NCBI GenBank assembly: GCA_030411725.1
Contig: MU839841.1
Location: 620,001-684,000, forward strand
Source of the DNA: Echria macrotheca
Taxonomy: Eukaryota; Ascomycota; Sordariomycetes; Sordariales; Schizotheciaceae
DNA: 64,000 nucleotides
Direction of reading: 5' to 3'
The translations under genes were made by a program, and so were the position numbers. This document shows, piece by piece, positions 21,933 through 31,787 of this stretch; positions within the stretch are counted from its first letter, which is position 1; the number at the start of each line of letters is the position of its first letter. The notes beneath the pieces were generated by a model. It ran no database searches. It had not been told where the DNA came from and was given only the letters and a program-made list of their open reading frames with translations.

Positions 21933-22765
21933 TCACAGACGAGAAGCCAGCGTCACGCCGTACGCAACCGTCGCGATGAACGAGCCCAGGTTGAGCAGCG
22001 ACGAGACGCCGTGGAGCATGGAGAATTTGCTGTTCAGCGCCTGCATCTCCTGCGAGTGGGGCGGGGCGTCGTAGCTCTTTTTTCCATCCTTTCTTTCTGT
22101 TTTTTCCCAGGGGTTAGTTAGTTTGTCTCTTTTACAAAGAAAACGAAGCTATAAAAATAAAAACATAAACAGTCCAATACCATGAGTGGAGGGTAACTAC
22201 GTCATCGACTACGGGGGAGGAGAAAAAAAAGAAGAGTGACAGAAAAGGGGGAAGAGGAGGGAAAAGGGGGGGGGGGGGGGGGTGGGGGGAGGGAAAATCC
22301 GGACCTTGAATCTTCCGCTGATCCATGCACCTCGTCGTCGCGGGCCCGACAACGACCAGATTCGCCAACGCCGTGCCGAAGGCGGTCGCGATGGGCACCA
22401 GCACGCTCCACCGGTTTTCTGCGTCCAGCACGCCGGCGATACAGGACGGGGAACCAGAGCCAGGGGAGCCAGGGTAGGTGAGGGCCATGACGGCCGGCAG
22501 GGCGGTCTGCATGGAAAAGTAGACGGGGAAGAGCTTGGCCATGAGGAGCGAGAACTGGGGGCGGGCGAGGACTTGGAAGGAGACTATGCCGCCTACGAAG
22601 GTGTGGAAGAAGGTTGTGCCTAGGAGGGTTCCATAGCTTTTTTTTTGTCTCTGTTAGTGTTTGGGAAGTTGGAGACTAGATTGTGGATGGGAGTTGGGTA
22701 GGTTGGTTGGTAGGTTACCTGAGGATGTGGTAGGGGGCGGGGGAGAAGAATCCGACGGGTGTCAT
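21933..22765 (-). CDS. TMEM205-like / DUF4149 membrane protein
   Basis: Exons 22765-22719, 22636-22305 and 22096-21933 give 180 aa. The introns are 22718-22637 and 22304-22097; the second is long for this window and contains a C17 tract on the coding strand. The start is MTPVGFFSPAPYHILSYGTL. Hydrophobic helices follow (FFHTFVGGIVSFQVLAR; MQTALPAVMALTYPG; VLVPIATAFGTALANLVVVGP), with a hydrophilic KDGKKSYDAPPHSQEMQALN loop before a final helix (HGVSSLLNLGSFIATVAYG). This four-helix layout with the QFSLLMAKLFPVYF and KxSYDA-type motifs matches the DUF4149/TMEM205 group of fungal membrane proteins. Its biochemical role is not established. All three exons were joined on frame and splice consensus, and the acceptor of exon 3 has a good CTAAC branch site. 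Confidence 0.8.
22266..22289. repeat. G17 homopolymer plus G6, potential G-quadruplex, inside an intron
   Basis: Seventeen consecutive G residues (22266-22282), a single T, then six more G. The tract sits near the 5' end of the second intron of the TMEM205-like gene, where the transcript reads as poly-C. Confidence 0.9.
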
Positions 22766-23396
22766 GGTTTTTTGGACTTTGGTGACTGGGTAGTGTGGGT
22801 GTTGTTGAAATGTCGGGAGGGAGTTGGGACTGTAAGTTTAGATATGAGGTTGAGGAGGTGAAGTTGGGAGCTTGGAGCGATCATTCCACCATTATGCATG
22901 CTGCCGCCGGATTCCGGGCCAATCATGTCGCCGGACTCGGGACTGTCCGTTCTGGAGAGGTGAGGTTCAGCGTTTGTAGTTACATCAAAAAATCACAGAT
23001 ACAATGTATGGCCATGACGAGCTACAGAGTGAGAATTCGGGTTTTTGGGTTTCTCTTCCTTCTCTTTTTGAAAGCTGTTCAAAGCTCCTTCAATCAGTTA
23101 AGAGACCCCAGATTTAGTGATGCATCCCCACATTTCAGGCACCAGGGGCACTGGCGGGGTTTTCAGTGGGTCCCCGCTAAAGTGGAAGACGCGAAAGCAT
23201 GTGCCCACGCGCGCGAATGGTGAAGTGAATTGGCGATGCTGCCTGGGCCAATCCTAGCGCGACCAAAAGCAATGACATAACGACCACACCCGAAATGCTG
23301 GTCCGGAACTTACTGTTGACTCAACGTCTCAAAATCAATACCCATAACTCCCGACAACGCGTCTCTGTTGACTGACTGCAATTGCCACAATAAACC
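22766..23396. promoter_or_regulatory. Divergent promoter region, TMEM205-like gene / KU80
   Basis: A 631 bp gap between two divergent start codons. A CCAATC motif lies near 23248, about 150 bp before the KU80 ATG. No other specific site is claimed. Confidence 0.45.
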
Positions 23397-25864
23397 ATGG
23401 CGGACAAGGAAGCAGTTGTCTACATTGTCGACGTGGCCCAGTCGATGGGCGACTGCCACAACGGCCGCACAGAATCCGATCTCGACTGGAGCATGCGCTA
23501 CGTCTGGGACAAGATCTCAACCACGGTCGCTGCGAACCGCAAGACATGGACCGTCGGCGTCGTCGGGCTCGGCACCGACAAGACAAGCAACCCCCAGGAC
23601 ACAGAGGGCCACCCAGGCTACGAGTCCATCTCGATCCTTCAGGACATCGCTCCCATGACCATGACATCCCTGCGGGACCTGCGCTCCAAGATCAAGCCCT
23701 CGCACACCGAAGGCGGCGATGCCGTCTCGGCCGTCGTCGTGGCCATGTACATGATCCAGGCCTACACCAAGAAGCTCAAGTACAACAGGAAGATTTATCT
23801 GGTTACCAACGGCGAGTTTCCCATTGACGACTCGGATGGCTCCATCGACGATGTATCGGCAAAACTCAACGAGCTCGGAATTGAGCTTATTGTCATGTGA
23901 GTGTTGTGTCGGCCTTTTGGTCGCTGCAGACCCTAACAGGCCGCCAGTGGCGTCGACTTTGACGATGCCGAGTACGGCTTCAAGGAAGAGGAAAAGTCAT
24001 CTGTCAAGGTCAGTGATGTGGCTTTGGCTGTAGTGCCGGACTAACCGGCAAAGACAAACAACGAGCTCGTGCTTCAACAGCTGGTCGATAAGTGCAAGGC
24101 CGGCGTGTTCGGAACCATGGCAGAAGCGATAGAAGAACTATCCACCCCTAGGATCAAGTCAGTAAGGCCATTCAAGGCTTACGACGGACTTCTCACGCTC
24201 GGTGACCCTGCCAAGTATGAGAGCGCCCTCAGCATTAATGTCGAGCGCTACTTCAAGACCAAACGCGCAGCGGCTCCGTCGGCCAGTACCGTGACCAGTC
24301 AGGTCGATCTTGGTGGGCCATCCCAGGCCCTTGATGAGGACACGGAAATGGGCGGTATGGAATTCTCCGGTGTCAGGCAGATGCGAAGCTACCGCATCAA
24401 CGACCCCGATGCCCCGGGCGGCAAGAGGGACGTCGCCTTCGAGGATCTGGACAAGGGCTACCAATACGGCCGGACAGTGGTCCCTTTTAACGAGTCCGAC
24501 TTTCCCGTGACCAAGCTGGAAACGAAGAAGCAGTTCACCATCCTCGGATTTATTCCCAACAGCAGCGTGCGTGTCCCTCGGTCCATGCTTGTCTTGTGTG
24601 TATTGACGTATTCTCAGTATGAGCCATTCTTCAACATGGGCGAGGCCGGAATTGTTGTCGCTCAGAGACAAAACGAGGGAGCTGAGCTGGCCCTGTCGGC
24701 ACTCATCCATGCCCTTCACGAGCTGGAATCCTATGCCGTCGCCCGATATGTGCAGAAAGACCTCGCGCAACCACAGCTCCTACTACTAAAACCTAATCCC
24801 AGCATCGAGGACTCATTCGAGTGCCTATATGATGTGCCATTGCCGTTTGCCGAGGATGTTCGTACCTACCAATTTCCTCCTCTCGACAAGGTTATCACCG
24901 TCACCGGTCATGTTCTCAAGGAGCATCGGCTGCTGCCATCTGATGATCTCCAACAGGCGATGGATGACTACGTTGATGCTATGGATATATCAAAGCTCAG
25001 TGCAGACGATGAAGGGTATGGCGTCAGACTTATCTCTGTACAATGCTGACCAGGTATACAGGAATCCTGTCGAGTACGCCCCTATTGATGAGAATTATAA
25101 TCCTGTGATACATCGGATAAACCAGGCCATCCGAGCCCGAGCAGTTCATCCGGATGAACCTTTGGAGCCACCTGCTCCGATCTTGCTCCGTTTCTCGAAG
25201 CCTCCCGAGAAGTTGATAGTGGATGCCAAGTCGGAGATCCGGTCACTGATCGAGGCTGCCGAGATCAAAAAGGGTGAGCAGCTTTGTGTGACCTTGTTGT
25301 GGTCGCTAATGGCAACGCAGTTCCAGCAAAGGCGCAAGGCAAGCGCGGAAAGAAGGATCAGGTCAAGCCGCTCTCGGGTCTCGACGTCGATGCACTCCTG
25401 GGAGAGAGTCGCCGCCGCACGACAATATCCAAGGACAATGCGATTCCCGAGTTCAAGCAGGCTCTGGCCGCGGCTACAGACGATGCAACGGTGGAGAGCT
25501 CGACGAAGCAGATGGGCGAGATTGTCCGGAAGCTCATCCAGGACAGTTTCGCCGATATGCAGTACGCTCAGGCGGCTGAGAATATGCGGGTGATGCGGCA
25601 GGAGCTTGTCGGGCTGGAGATGCCGGCACTGTATAACAAGTTCGTCACGGCGCTCAAGAAGAGCATCTTGTCGGGCGAGCTGAACGGGGATCGTCGGGAG
25701 ATGTGGTTCAAGTACATCGTAGAGGGGCATCTGGGGTTGATTACCTGTGACGAGTGCGAGCCATCAGGTGTTACCCAGGAGGTTGCGAAGGAGGTGAGTT
25801 GCGAGCTAACTATACCTTGACTTTACTGACGCCGTCACAGTTTCTCAAGGGGTCTTCATCATAA
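23397..25864 (+). CDS. KU80: ATP-dependent DNA helicase II subunit 2 (Ku80)
   Basis: Seven exons: 23397-23896, 23948-24008, 24054-24566, 24618-25015, 25062-25273, 25321-25793 and 25841-25864. They give 726 aa, the usual length for fungal Ku80 (mus-52 in Neurospora). The N-terminal von Willebrand-like alpha/beta domain opens with AVVYIVDVAQSMG and includes KIYLVTNGEFPID and ELIVIGVDFDDAEYGF across the first intron. The central beta-barrel DNA-ring region holds YRINDPDAPGGKRD, GYQYGRTVVPFNESD, KKQFTILGFIP and the arm region AGIVVAQRQNEGAELALSAL. The C-terminal helical domain ends in MWFKYIVEGHLGLITCDEC and a seven-codon last exon (FLKGSSS). With Ku70 it binds double-strand ends for non-homologous end joining in the nucleus. 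Intron 3 (51 bp) is in frame without a stop. Confidence 0.95.
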
Positions 25865-26639
25865 TTGTAACAAATGTCGGTGGAGCGTAATGTTGAGACG
25901 GATTTTGGGATGCGATATGGAAAAAGTGAGTTGGCACTTTGAAGGAGACATTGGCGTTGGGCGAACTGGCGCAGGTTGGGCTCTCGACTCTTTGGTGGTC
26001 TCTACAAGTGTAAAGTAAACAACCCCTGAATGAGCAACGGTGTTCCGACATGGATAACGACTCAGCCTAGGTCAGGATCGGCAGTTGGTTGATTTTCAGT
26101 CACAGTTTTGGCTGGGATGCTAAGTGTTTTTGATGATATTTCCCTTTTTTTCTTTCACTGAATATGATGTTTGGTCCTTTTTGAAGCCGGCCAGTTGACC
26201 TCCGGTCTACGTCTGTCGTTTTCCGGGCACACCTTCCTCAAGTTTGCTTCCCCTTCCCATTCAGGTGCATTCGTCCGAAGCAGTACTGCTTTCCAACGGC
26301 GCAATTTGTATTGCTCCACCCATAATCTGGACCACTCACCTTTACTGCTTGGACTGCTGAACTGTTTGCTCAAAACAAGCCAGCCAAAGTGTGTGTTTCC
26401 TTTTCATCCGAAGTAGAACGCCTTTTTCAAGGTTTCCTTTTTCACGCCCTTGCCTCTTTCCCTCACACTCCAAACCCAGGGAAATCTCTCCATTTACTCA
26501 CTCCTCCCCCCAAAAGTCACTAGATCGCAGTTTCCAGGTCTTGACAGAAACCTTCACCAAACAAACATCCCGAGCAATCCAGCGCAACACAAAACACACA
26601 ACCTAATCAGTTTCCACCTAGGTAGTCACAACCGCCACC
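25865..26639. other. Intergenic region KU80 to Gfd2-like gene
   Basis: About 775 bp between tandem genes. The pyrimidine- and CA-rich DNA from about 26390 to 26639 looks like the transcribed leader of the downstream gene. No coding signal. Confidence 0.5.
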
Positions 26640-28846
26640 ATGGACACCGTGGACACCATGGACACCACCGGCCTCGTCCGCGTCCTCCAGAGCCTAACCG
26701 GCACCAAGGACAAGTGGGACGACCTCAACCTAACCGACCTCCACGAGTCCGACATTGAGCGCTACTCAAGCGACGACGACGGTGGCAACGTCAGTGATGG
26801 AGATGACAAGGAAAATGCCAAGCCTGAGAACCTGGAGGAGGCTTCAGCTGCTGCTCCTCCCGACGAGACAGCCGAGCGCATGAAGCAGCTCCTGGCTGCG
26901 AAAGCCAAACAGGCCGAGGCCGAGCGCGCCCAGCGAGCCCAGCGCCAGGTCGCCATGTTGGAGAGCATCCAGTTCAACGTTCCCGACCTCGTCAAGGGCG
27001 CCATGTCGCCTGCGGGCGAGGTGTTTTGTCCGTGGAAGTTGGTTCGGGGGTATCCTGAGATGTACTGCGGCAAGGTCAACGGGGAGAGGGTGAGTTTTTG
27101 TTATCCAGTTGCGTTCTGGTGATACTGACGTTGTTGCTCAGGCTCTGCCGTATTTCACCACCCAAGCTCTACACGAGCATCGTGTGTGGGACCTGTAAGT
27201 AGTTTCACTCATTTCATTTCATCACCAAGGTAATCAAGTCACTGACGCTGTTGTTTGTTTATGTGTAGCTACTACGTCTACGACTTCCACAACAACAAAA
27301 GCGAGCCCGTCCTTTTTGTTCCGACCTCCCAGTTCGAGCATTTACTGGATGTCATCAACGCCAAGCTCGACGTCCACTTCACCGTCCCCATCGGCCCGCC
27401 CGCGAGCAAGTTCAAGATGACGTTCGGCCCGGGCAGCATGCCCCGGCCGCGCTACCTCGGCCGGTCGGCCAGCGAGGACGATTTTTTGGACTTGACGGAT
27501 GATGTCCCGCCCTTTAACCCGCACGACAGCCTCGACCAGACGACGGGCAAGGACGAGCGGGCGAAGTTTCACGCCATGTTTGCTGCGATCCGCGCGCTCG
27601 AGAAGAAGAAGAACGGCGGCGAAAACGACAAGAAGAAGAAGAAGGGCGGCAGCAACTCGAGGAAGCAGAAGCGCAGCCGCGTCACGCGCGCCGCGCAGCG
27701 TGTCGCGTGGGGAAGGTCGATCAAGCGTGCGCAGCGGTACCTCGGTCTGCGCGAGGCGGGCCCGCAAGGCGCTGACAAGGTGCTGGATCTGGAGAAGCCG
27801 ATGACTGCGGCGCCGGAGCGGTCCGCCTTGTTTGTTTGTATCGATGTCGAGGCTTATGAGCGCGACAACCAGGTCGTCACCGAGGTGGGCGTCGCCACGC
27901 TGGACACGACCAAGCTGGTTGGTGTTGCGCCGGGCGAGGGCGGGAAGAACTGGTTCGGGCTGGTTGAGGCGCGGCATATTATTGTTAAAGAGAATACGTG
28001 GGCCAAGAACGAGAAGTATCTGAATGGGTGTCCTGACAAGTTTGGGTTCGGGTATGTATTTGTCTCAGATCCTTTCATTCTGATTATTCTGAGTATCGTA
28101 TCTAACTAACTGACGGGAACACAGCCAAAGCGAAATCCTCTCTCAGGAAGACATCCCCGCGCTCCTCGAGGAAATCATCGACGGCGCTTCGTCTCTCCCT
28201 AACCCATCCAACGACGACAACGGTGGCGGTGGTGATTCTCCAGTCGAACACCGCCCCGTCGTCCTAGTCTTCCACGACGCAGACTCGGATATCCGTTTTC
28301 TGGGTTCAATCGGGTACAACGTCTTCCGCGCGGCTAACGTGATCGATATTGTCGACACGACCGAGATGTACCGGTACATACGCCGCGCGCCGAACCAGGC
28401 CAGTCTGTCTGCCGTCCTGGCTTACTTGGGGATCGAGTCGTGGAATCTGCATAATGGGGGGAATGATGCTGTTTATACGCTGAGGACTATGGTTGGGCTT
28501 GCTGTGGAGAAGAGGATTATGGTTAGAGGAGGTGTGGAGGGGGGGAATGGGTAAGTCTTTTTTCTTGTTCTTTGGTTGACCCGGCTCGATGTCACTGATT
28601 GCTAATCTGGTTCTTGGGGATATATAGCTGTGTTGCCTATGCTGATTTCACGCCGTACGGCGAGGACGAGGAGGGCTGGGAGAGTGATGAGGCCGATGAC
28701 GGTGGCGAGCCGGAGCGGCCTTGTCCTGATCTGAGCGATGTGCCGTTTACGCGTAAGTACTTCCAGGTTATTATTCAATGAGTCTCAAGACTCAAGAGAG
28801 AGAGATGAACTAACTTTTTACGTCTGTAGCTCTACACCGGCTCTAG
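26640..28846 (+). CDS. Gfd2/YDR514C-like protein with DEDDh RNase H-fold domain
   Basis: Exons 26640-27089, 27142-27194, 27269-28051, 28125-28550, 28628-28752 and 28830-28846 give 617 aa. The N terminus is acidic with an Ala/Gln-rich helix. A small conserved segment follows (FCPWKLVRGYPEMYCGKVNGER, ALHEHRVWD). A Lys-rich patch lies near residue 290 (KKKKKGG, KQKRSRVTRAAQR). The exonuclease-like fold is at about residues 355-560: FVCIDVEAYE (Asp-x-Glu), FHDADSDIRFL (Asp), and HNGGND (His-x4-Asp). All five DEDDh acid/His positions are therefore present. Yeast Gfd2 is linked genetically to the mRNA-export helicase Dbp5, and the close paralogue YDR514C is a nuclease-fold protein; nuclease activity here is inference. 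The last exon encodes only about five residues (PLHRL). Confidence 0.8.
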
Positions 28847-29587
28847 GTCTGAAATCGGCGAGCAACTCAACTCCTTCACATCTCTTTTTGAGGGGAGGGG
28901 GTATTATGAAATTCAGTTGCAGTTCTAGACATTCTACAGCAGCATATCCAGCCGGCCGACATGGAAGAAAGAACCGCCATCGAGAGAGTGTTTGATTATA
29001 TGGAAATGCACAGCAGCAGGGATCTTTAGGGGGGAAAGATAGATATATGCCCATACGGTTTTTATATGGGTTCATATTGGAGGGGAGTCGCACCAGAGCG
29101 CCCTTTAGGCCTGCTGGATTGGTAATTATGTACAACAGTAGAACAGCGCTTTTGAGCTTGGTACCTCAGCATACCGTCAAGTGACGGAGCTTGCTTGGAC
29201 CACACGAGTATATAATGCTCGTGGTATAGCTCGTGCACATTCAGATAGGTAGCCAGTTCCCCTCCTCTCCCCTGCTGAATATCAAATCGATGCTTTCACA
29301 GTCTCACAGTCGACCGCTGCTGCATCTTTATCCACCCCCAGCCCCCAGCCTCCCACGTGAATCCCATCCACCCATCCACTAACCCACTTCCCAGGAAGCC
29401 AAAATCTAATCCGAATAAACGCCGATGCTATGTCTCGTCTTGTGTGTTTGTTGTTATACACGTTTGAATAATACAACAGCCTCATCTCTCTGTCCGCTGT
29501 CTGCTATCCGCTGTCCGCCGTCCAACAACCGCTCCGAATGATGTACGGTTCATGTGTGATGATGATACCAGACCAAGAGAGCAAAAA
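28847..29587. other. Convergent 3' region between Gfd2-like gene and TIM14
   Basis: About 740 bp holding the 3' UTRs of two convergent genes. No coding feature was recognised. Confidence 0.5.
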
Positions 29588-30422
29588 TCAAGAAGAATTC
29601 TTCTCTAAAAACTCCTTGGCCTCGTTCACCTTTGTCGCGAGGTATGGACTGCCCCCGCGGTCGGGGTGGTTGAGGAGCATCAGGGTGCGGTGGGCCTTGC
29701 GGATTTTGTCTTTTGTTACGGAGCGTTCACTTTTGGGGGTGTTAGTTTCCCGGCTTGTATTGGAGGGGATTGGATTGGATTGGGTGGATGGATGGATGGA
29801 TGGATGGATGGATGGATGGATGGATATGGATGGATATGGGTGGGGGTGAGGGTTGGAGGACGAGGGAATGGGGGGGATGGGATGGGAAGGGGGGAGGAGA
29901 GGAGAAGACAAACTTTAGTGAGAGGATCAACGTCGCCTCGCGCCGTGTCATCCGCGGCTCGAAACCGCCCTTGTAGAATGCTTTCCCTAGAGCGCCGACG
30001 CCGCCTCGTGAGCGGCGGAAGGCTACTAGGCCTGCTCTGCCCTGGATTTTTTTTTGTTAGTCTTATTGTTCTTTGTATGCCATGGGTGGTGGCTTGGGTT
30101 GGGTTATGTTGGTTTGGATGGGGGATGATGGGACTGCAATGATCTCTTTCTTGTGGCAGGCAGGTCATCGAGCGTTTCGTGTTTCCCATCTTTTTCCCTC
30201 CTCTTCTTTCTTGTCCTTGAATAATCTCTTTCCAAAACTGAATCGAGAGTCGCCCTCTCCTCTCAGAGGCTCGACGGGAAATCGAGCAGGGCGTGCAGAT
30301 ACATAGACCGGCTAACCAAACCCATCCAACTCGACTCGACCACCGGAGAGAGAGTTGAGAAAAAACATACCAGGAACGCAGCAACGGCTACACCGGTTCC
30401 GATTGCCAATACCGACGCCATT
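29588..30422 (-). CDS. TIM14: Mitochondrial import inner-membrane translocase subunit TIM14 (PAM18)
   Basis: Exons 30422-30372, 30041-29914 and 29729-29588 give 106 aa. A short hydrophobic N-terminal anchor ([17 protein letters not shown]) is followed by [14 protein letters not shown], then [21 protein letters not shown]. The J-like domain is split by intron 2 and continues [15 protein letters not shown] with [16 protein letters not shown] and INEAKEFL-like sequence. The invariant HPD tripeptide that stimulates Hsp70 ATPase is intact. Pam18 sits in the inner membrane at the TIM23 channel and activates matrix Hsp70 during protein import, in a complex with Pam16. Intron 1 is 330 bp and intron 2 is 184 bp, both long for this window; intron 2 contains a tetranucleotide microsatellite. 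The whole gene structure is supported by the strongly conserved protein. Confidence 0.95.
29785..29824. repeat. (TGGA)10 microsatellite in TIM14 intron 2
   Basis: Ten perfect TGGA units followed by degenerate TATGGATGGA. They lie between the second and third coding exons of TIM14, where the transcript reads as TCCA. Confidence 0.9.
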
Positions 30423-31154
30423 TTTCCTTTCTTGCCTTCTTCGGTCCGACTCATAAAACTCGCTGCTCGATCGGATTTAGATTTAGATTCGGATCGCGTT
30501 GGGTTCGTTTTCGCTCCGCGGTATCGTAGAGTTCGGCGACGGTGTTGATTTCGGGGTGGTGGTGTTCTGGGTAGTGGTGATGGATGATGCAACTTTTTTT
30601 TTCTTGCGCCGCGGTCGCAGGCTCGGGATGCTCCGGTCGCGATTGTCGGGACGGGTGACTGGATAAGTGTGGTCTGTGCGTTTATCCTGGATATGCGTTT
30701 ATCGGGTCAATCATGGGTGGGTATATTGACGTTCTTGTGCACTTTTGGGAAGTTACTCCGTAGTTTGATGCACTGAAGGGTTGTGTTGAGCTTGGAGGGA
30801 AGTTGGCATGAAAATCTGAGGTTGGCGTGAAGTCGTTATTCTGTGAATTATGGTGTGCCTCTGGAGACAAGAACTCTTGGATGAAGGCACTAGTTACTGG
30901 GAGACATAGGGGTAGGTGGTCGCCCAATAAGATTCTCGTGGAACCATGCCGGTTCACAACATGACCATTCTGAGCCCTTCTGCTTGAAAGATTCTCTTTT
31001 CGAGAAAAAAACACAAATGGTATATTACGAAAGATCATTACCGTAGCTAACAAGAATCCCCCTCCTTCAGATGATATCTCCATCCTCCCGTCATCACCAC
31101 ACACTTGAACACCCAGTACTCACCACCCGCACTACAACTTCCCATCAATCCCTC
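30423..31154. other. Intergenic region upstream of TIM14
   Basis: About 730 bp between two minus-strand genes. The TIM14 promoter must lie at its left end. One TACTCCGTA motif (30754-30762) is present. No gene seen. Confidence 0.5.
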
Positions 31155-31787
31155 TCATGTATCCCTCTCAGGCACATGATAAGCAGGCGGAGGCAGCGCC
31201 AACCCAGCCTCGACATCCCTCAAAACCTTCATCTCCAAATCCTCGACCCTCTGCTGCTCCTCGGCCTGCTGCTGGGCCCCCAGCGGCGTCACCCCATCCG
31301 ACCAGTTCCCCGCGCCGCCCCGTCCGCTGAACGGATGCTTCGCCTTTGCCAAGTTCGCCGCGACAACAGCCTTGGTCCGCTCGGCCTCCTCGCGCTCGAG
31401 ACGCAGGCTCGCGGCGGCCGAGGCCTGGTCCTTGAAGTTGCCCGCGCCGCCGCGGCCGCTGCGTGCGTATGTCTGTGTGGTAGACTCGCTTGCTGGCGGC
31501 GGGACTGTGGTTGCTGGTACTGCTTGCTTTTGTGCTTCGATATCTTGGGCCTGGGGTAATGGTACCCGGAGTTAGCTATGTGAATGTTTATTTTTGGGAG
31601 CTATATGTATATACAGTGTGTAAAAGGTCGATCTAGTGAAATCATAAAAGAATACATAGGTAACAACAAAATGAACTAAACATACCGCTGCCGCCGCCTC
31701 GTTCTTCTGAACCTCCTCGACGTCTTTCTTGCTGTACCAATTCCCCGCACCCCCGCGGCCGACGCGGCGAAAGACCGGTTCCGACAT
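31155..31787 (-). CDS. DUF3602 protein, Par32-like
   Basis: Exons 31787-31686 and 31550-31155 give 165 aa, with a 135 bp intron. The protein is mostly disordered but carries three copies of a glycine-rich motif: VGRGGAGNWYS near the N terminus, SGRGGAGNFKD in the middle and SGRGGAGNWSDG near residue 115. Each is followed by a Gln/Glu/Ala-rich helix. This repeated GRGGAGN signature defines DUF3602. The characterised yeast member Par32 binds and inhibits ammonium transporters (Mep1/Mep3) under TOR control. Extending that role to this fungus is inference, but the motif spacing makes the family call firm. The ATG at 31787 is preferred over one 24 bp upstream because the first motif follows it directly, as in relatives. 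Confidence 0.85.
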
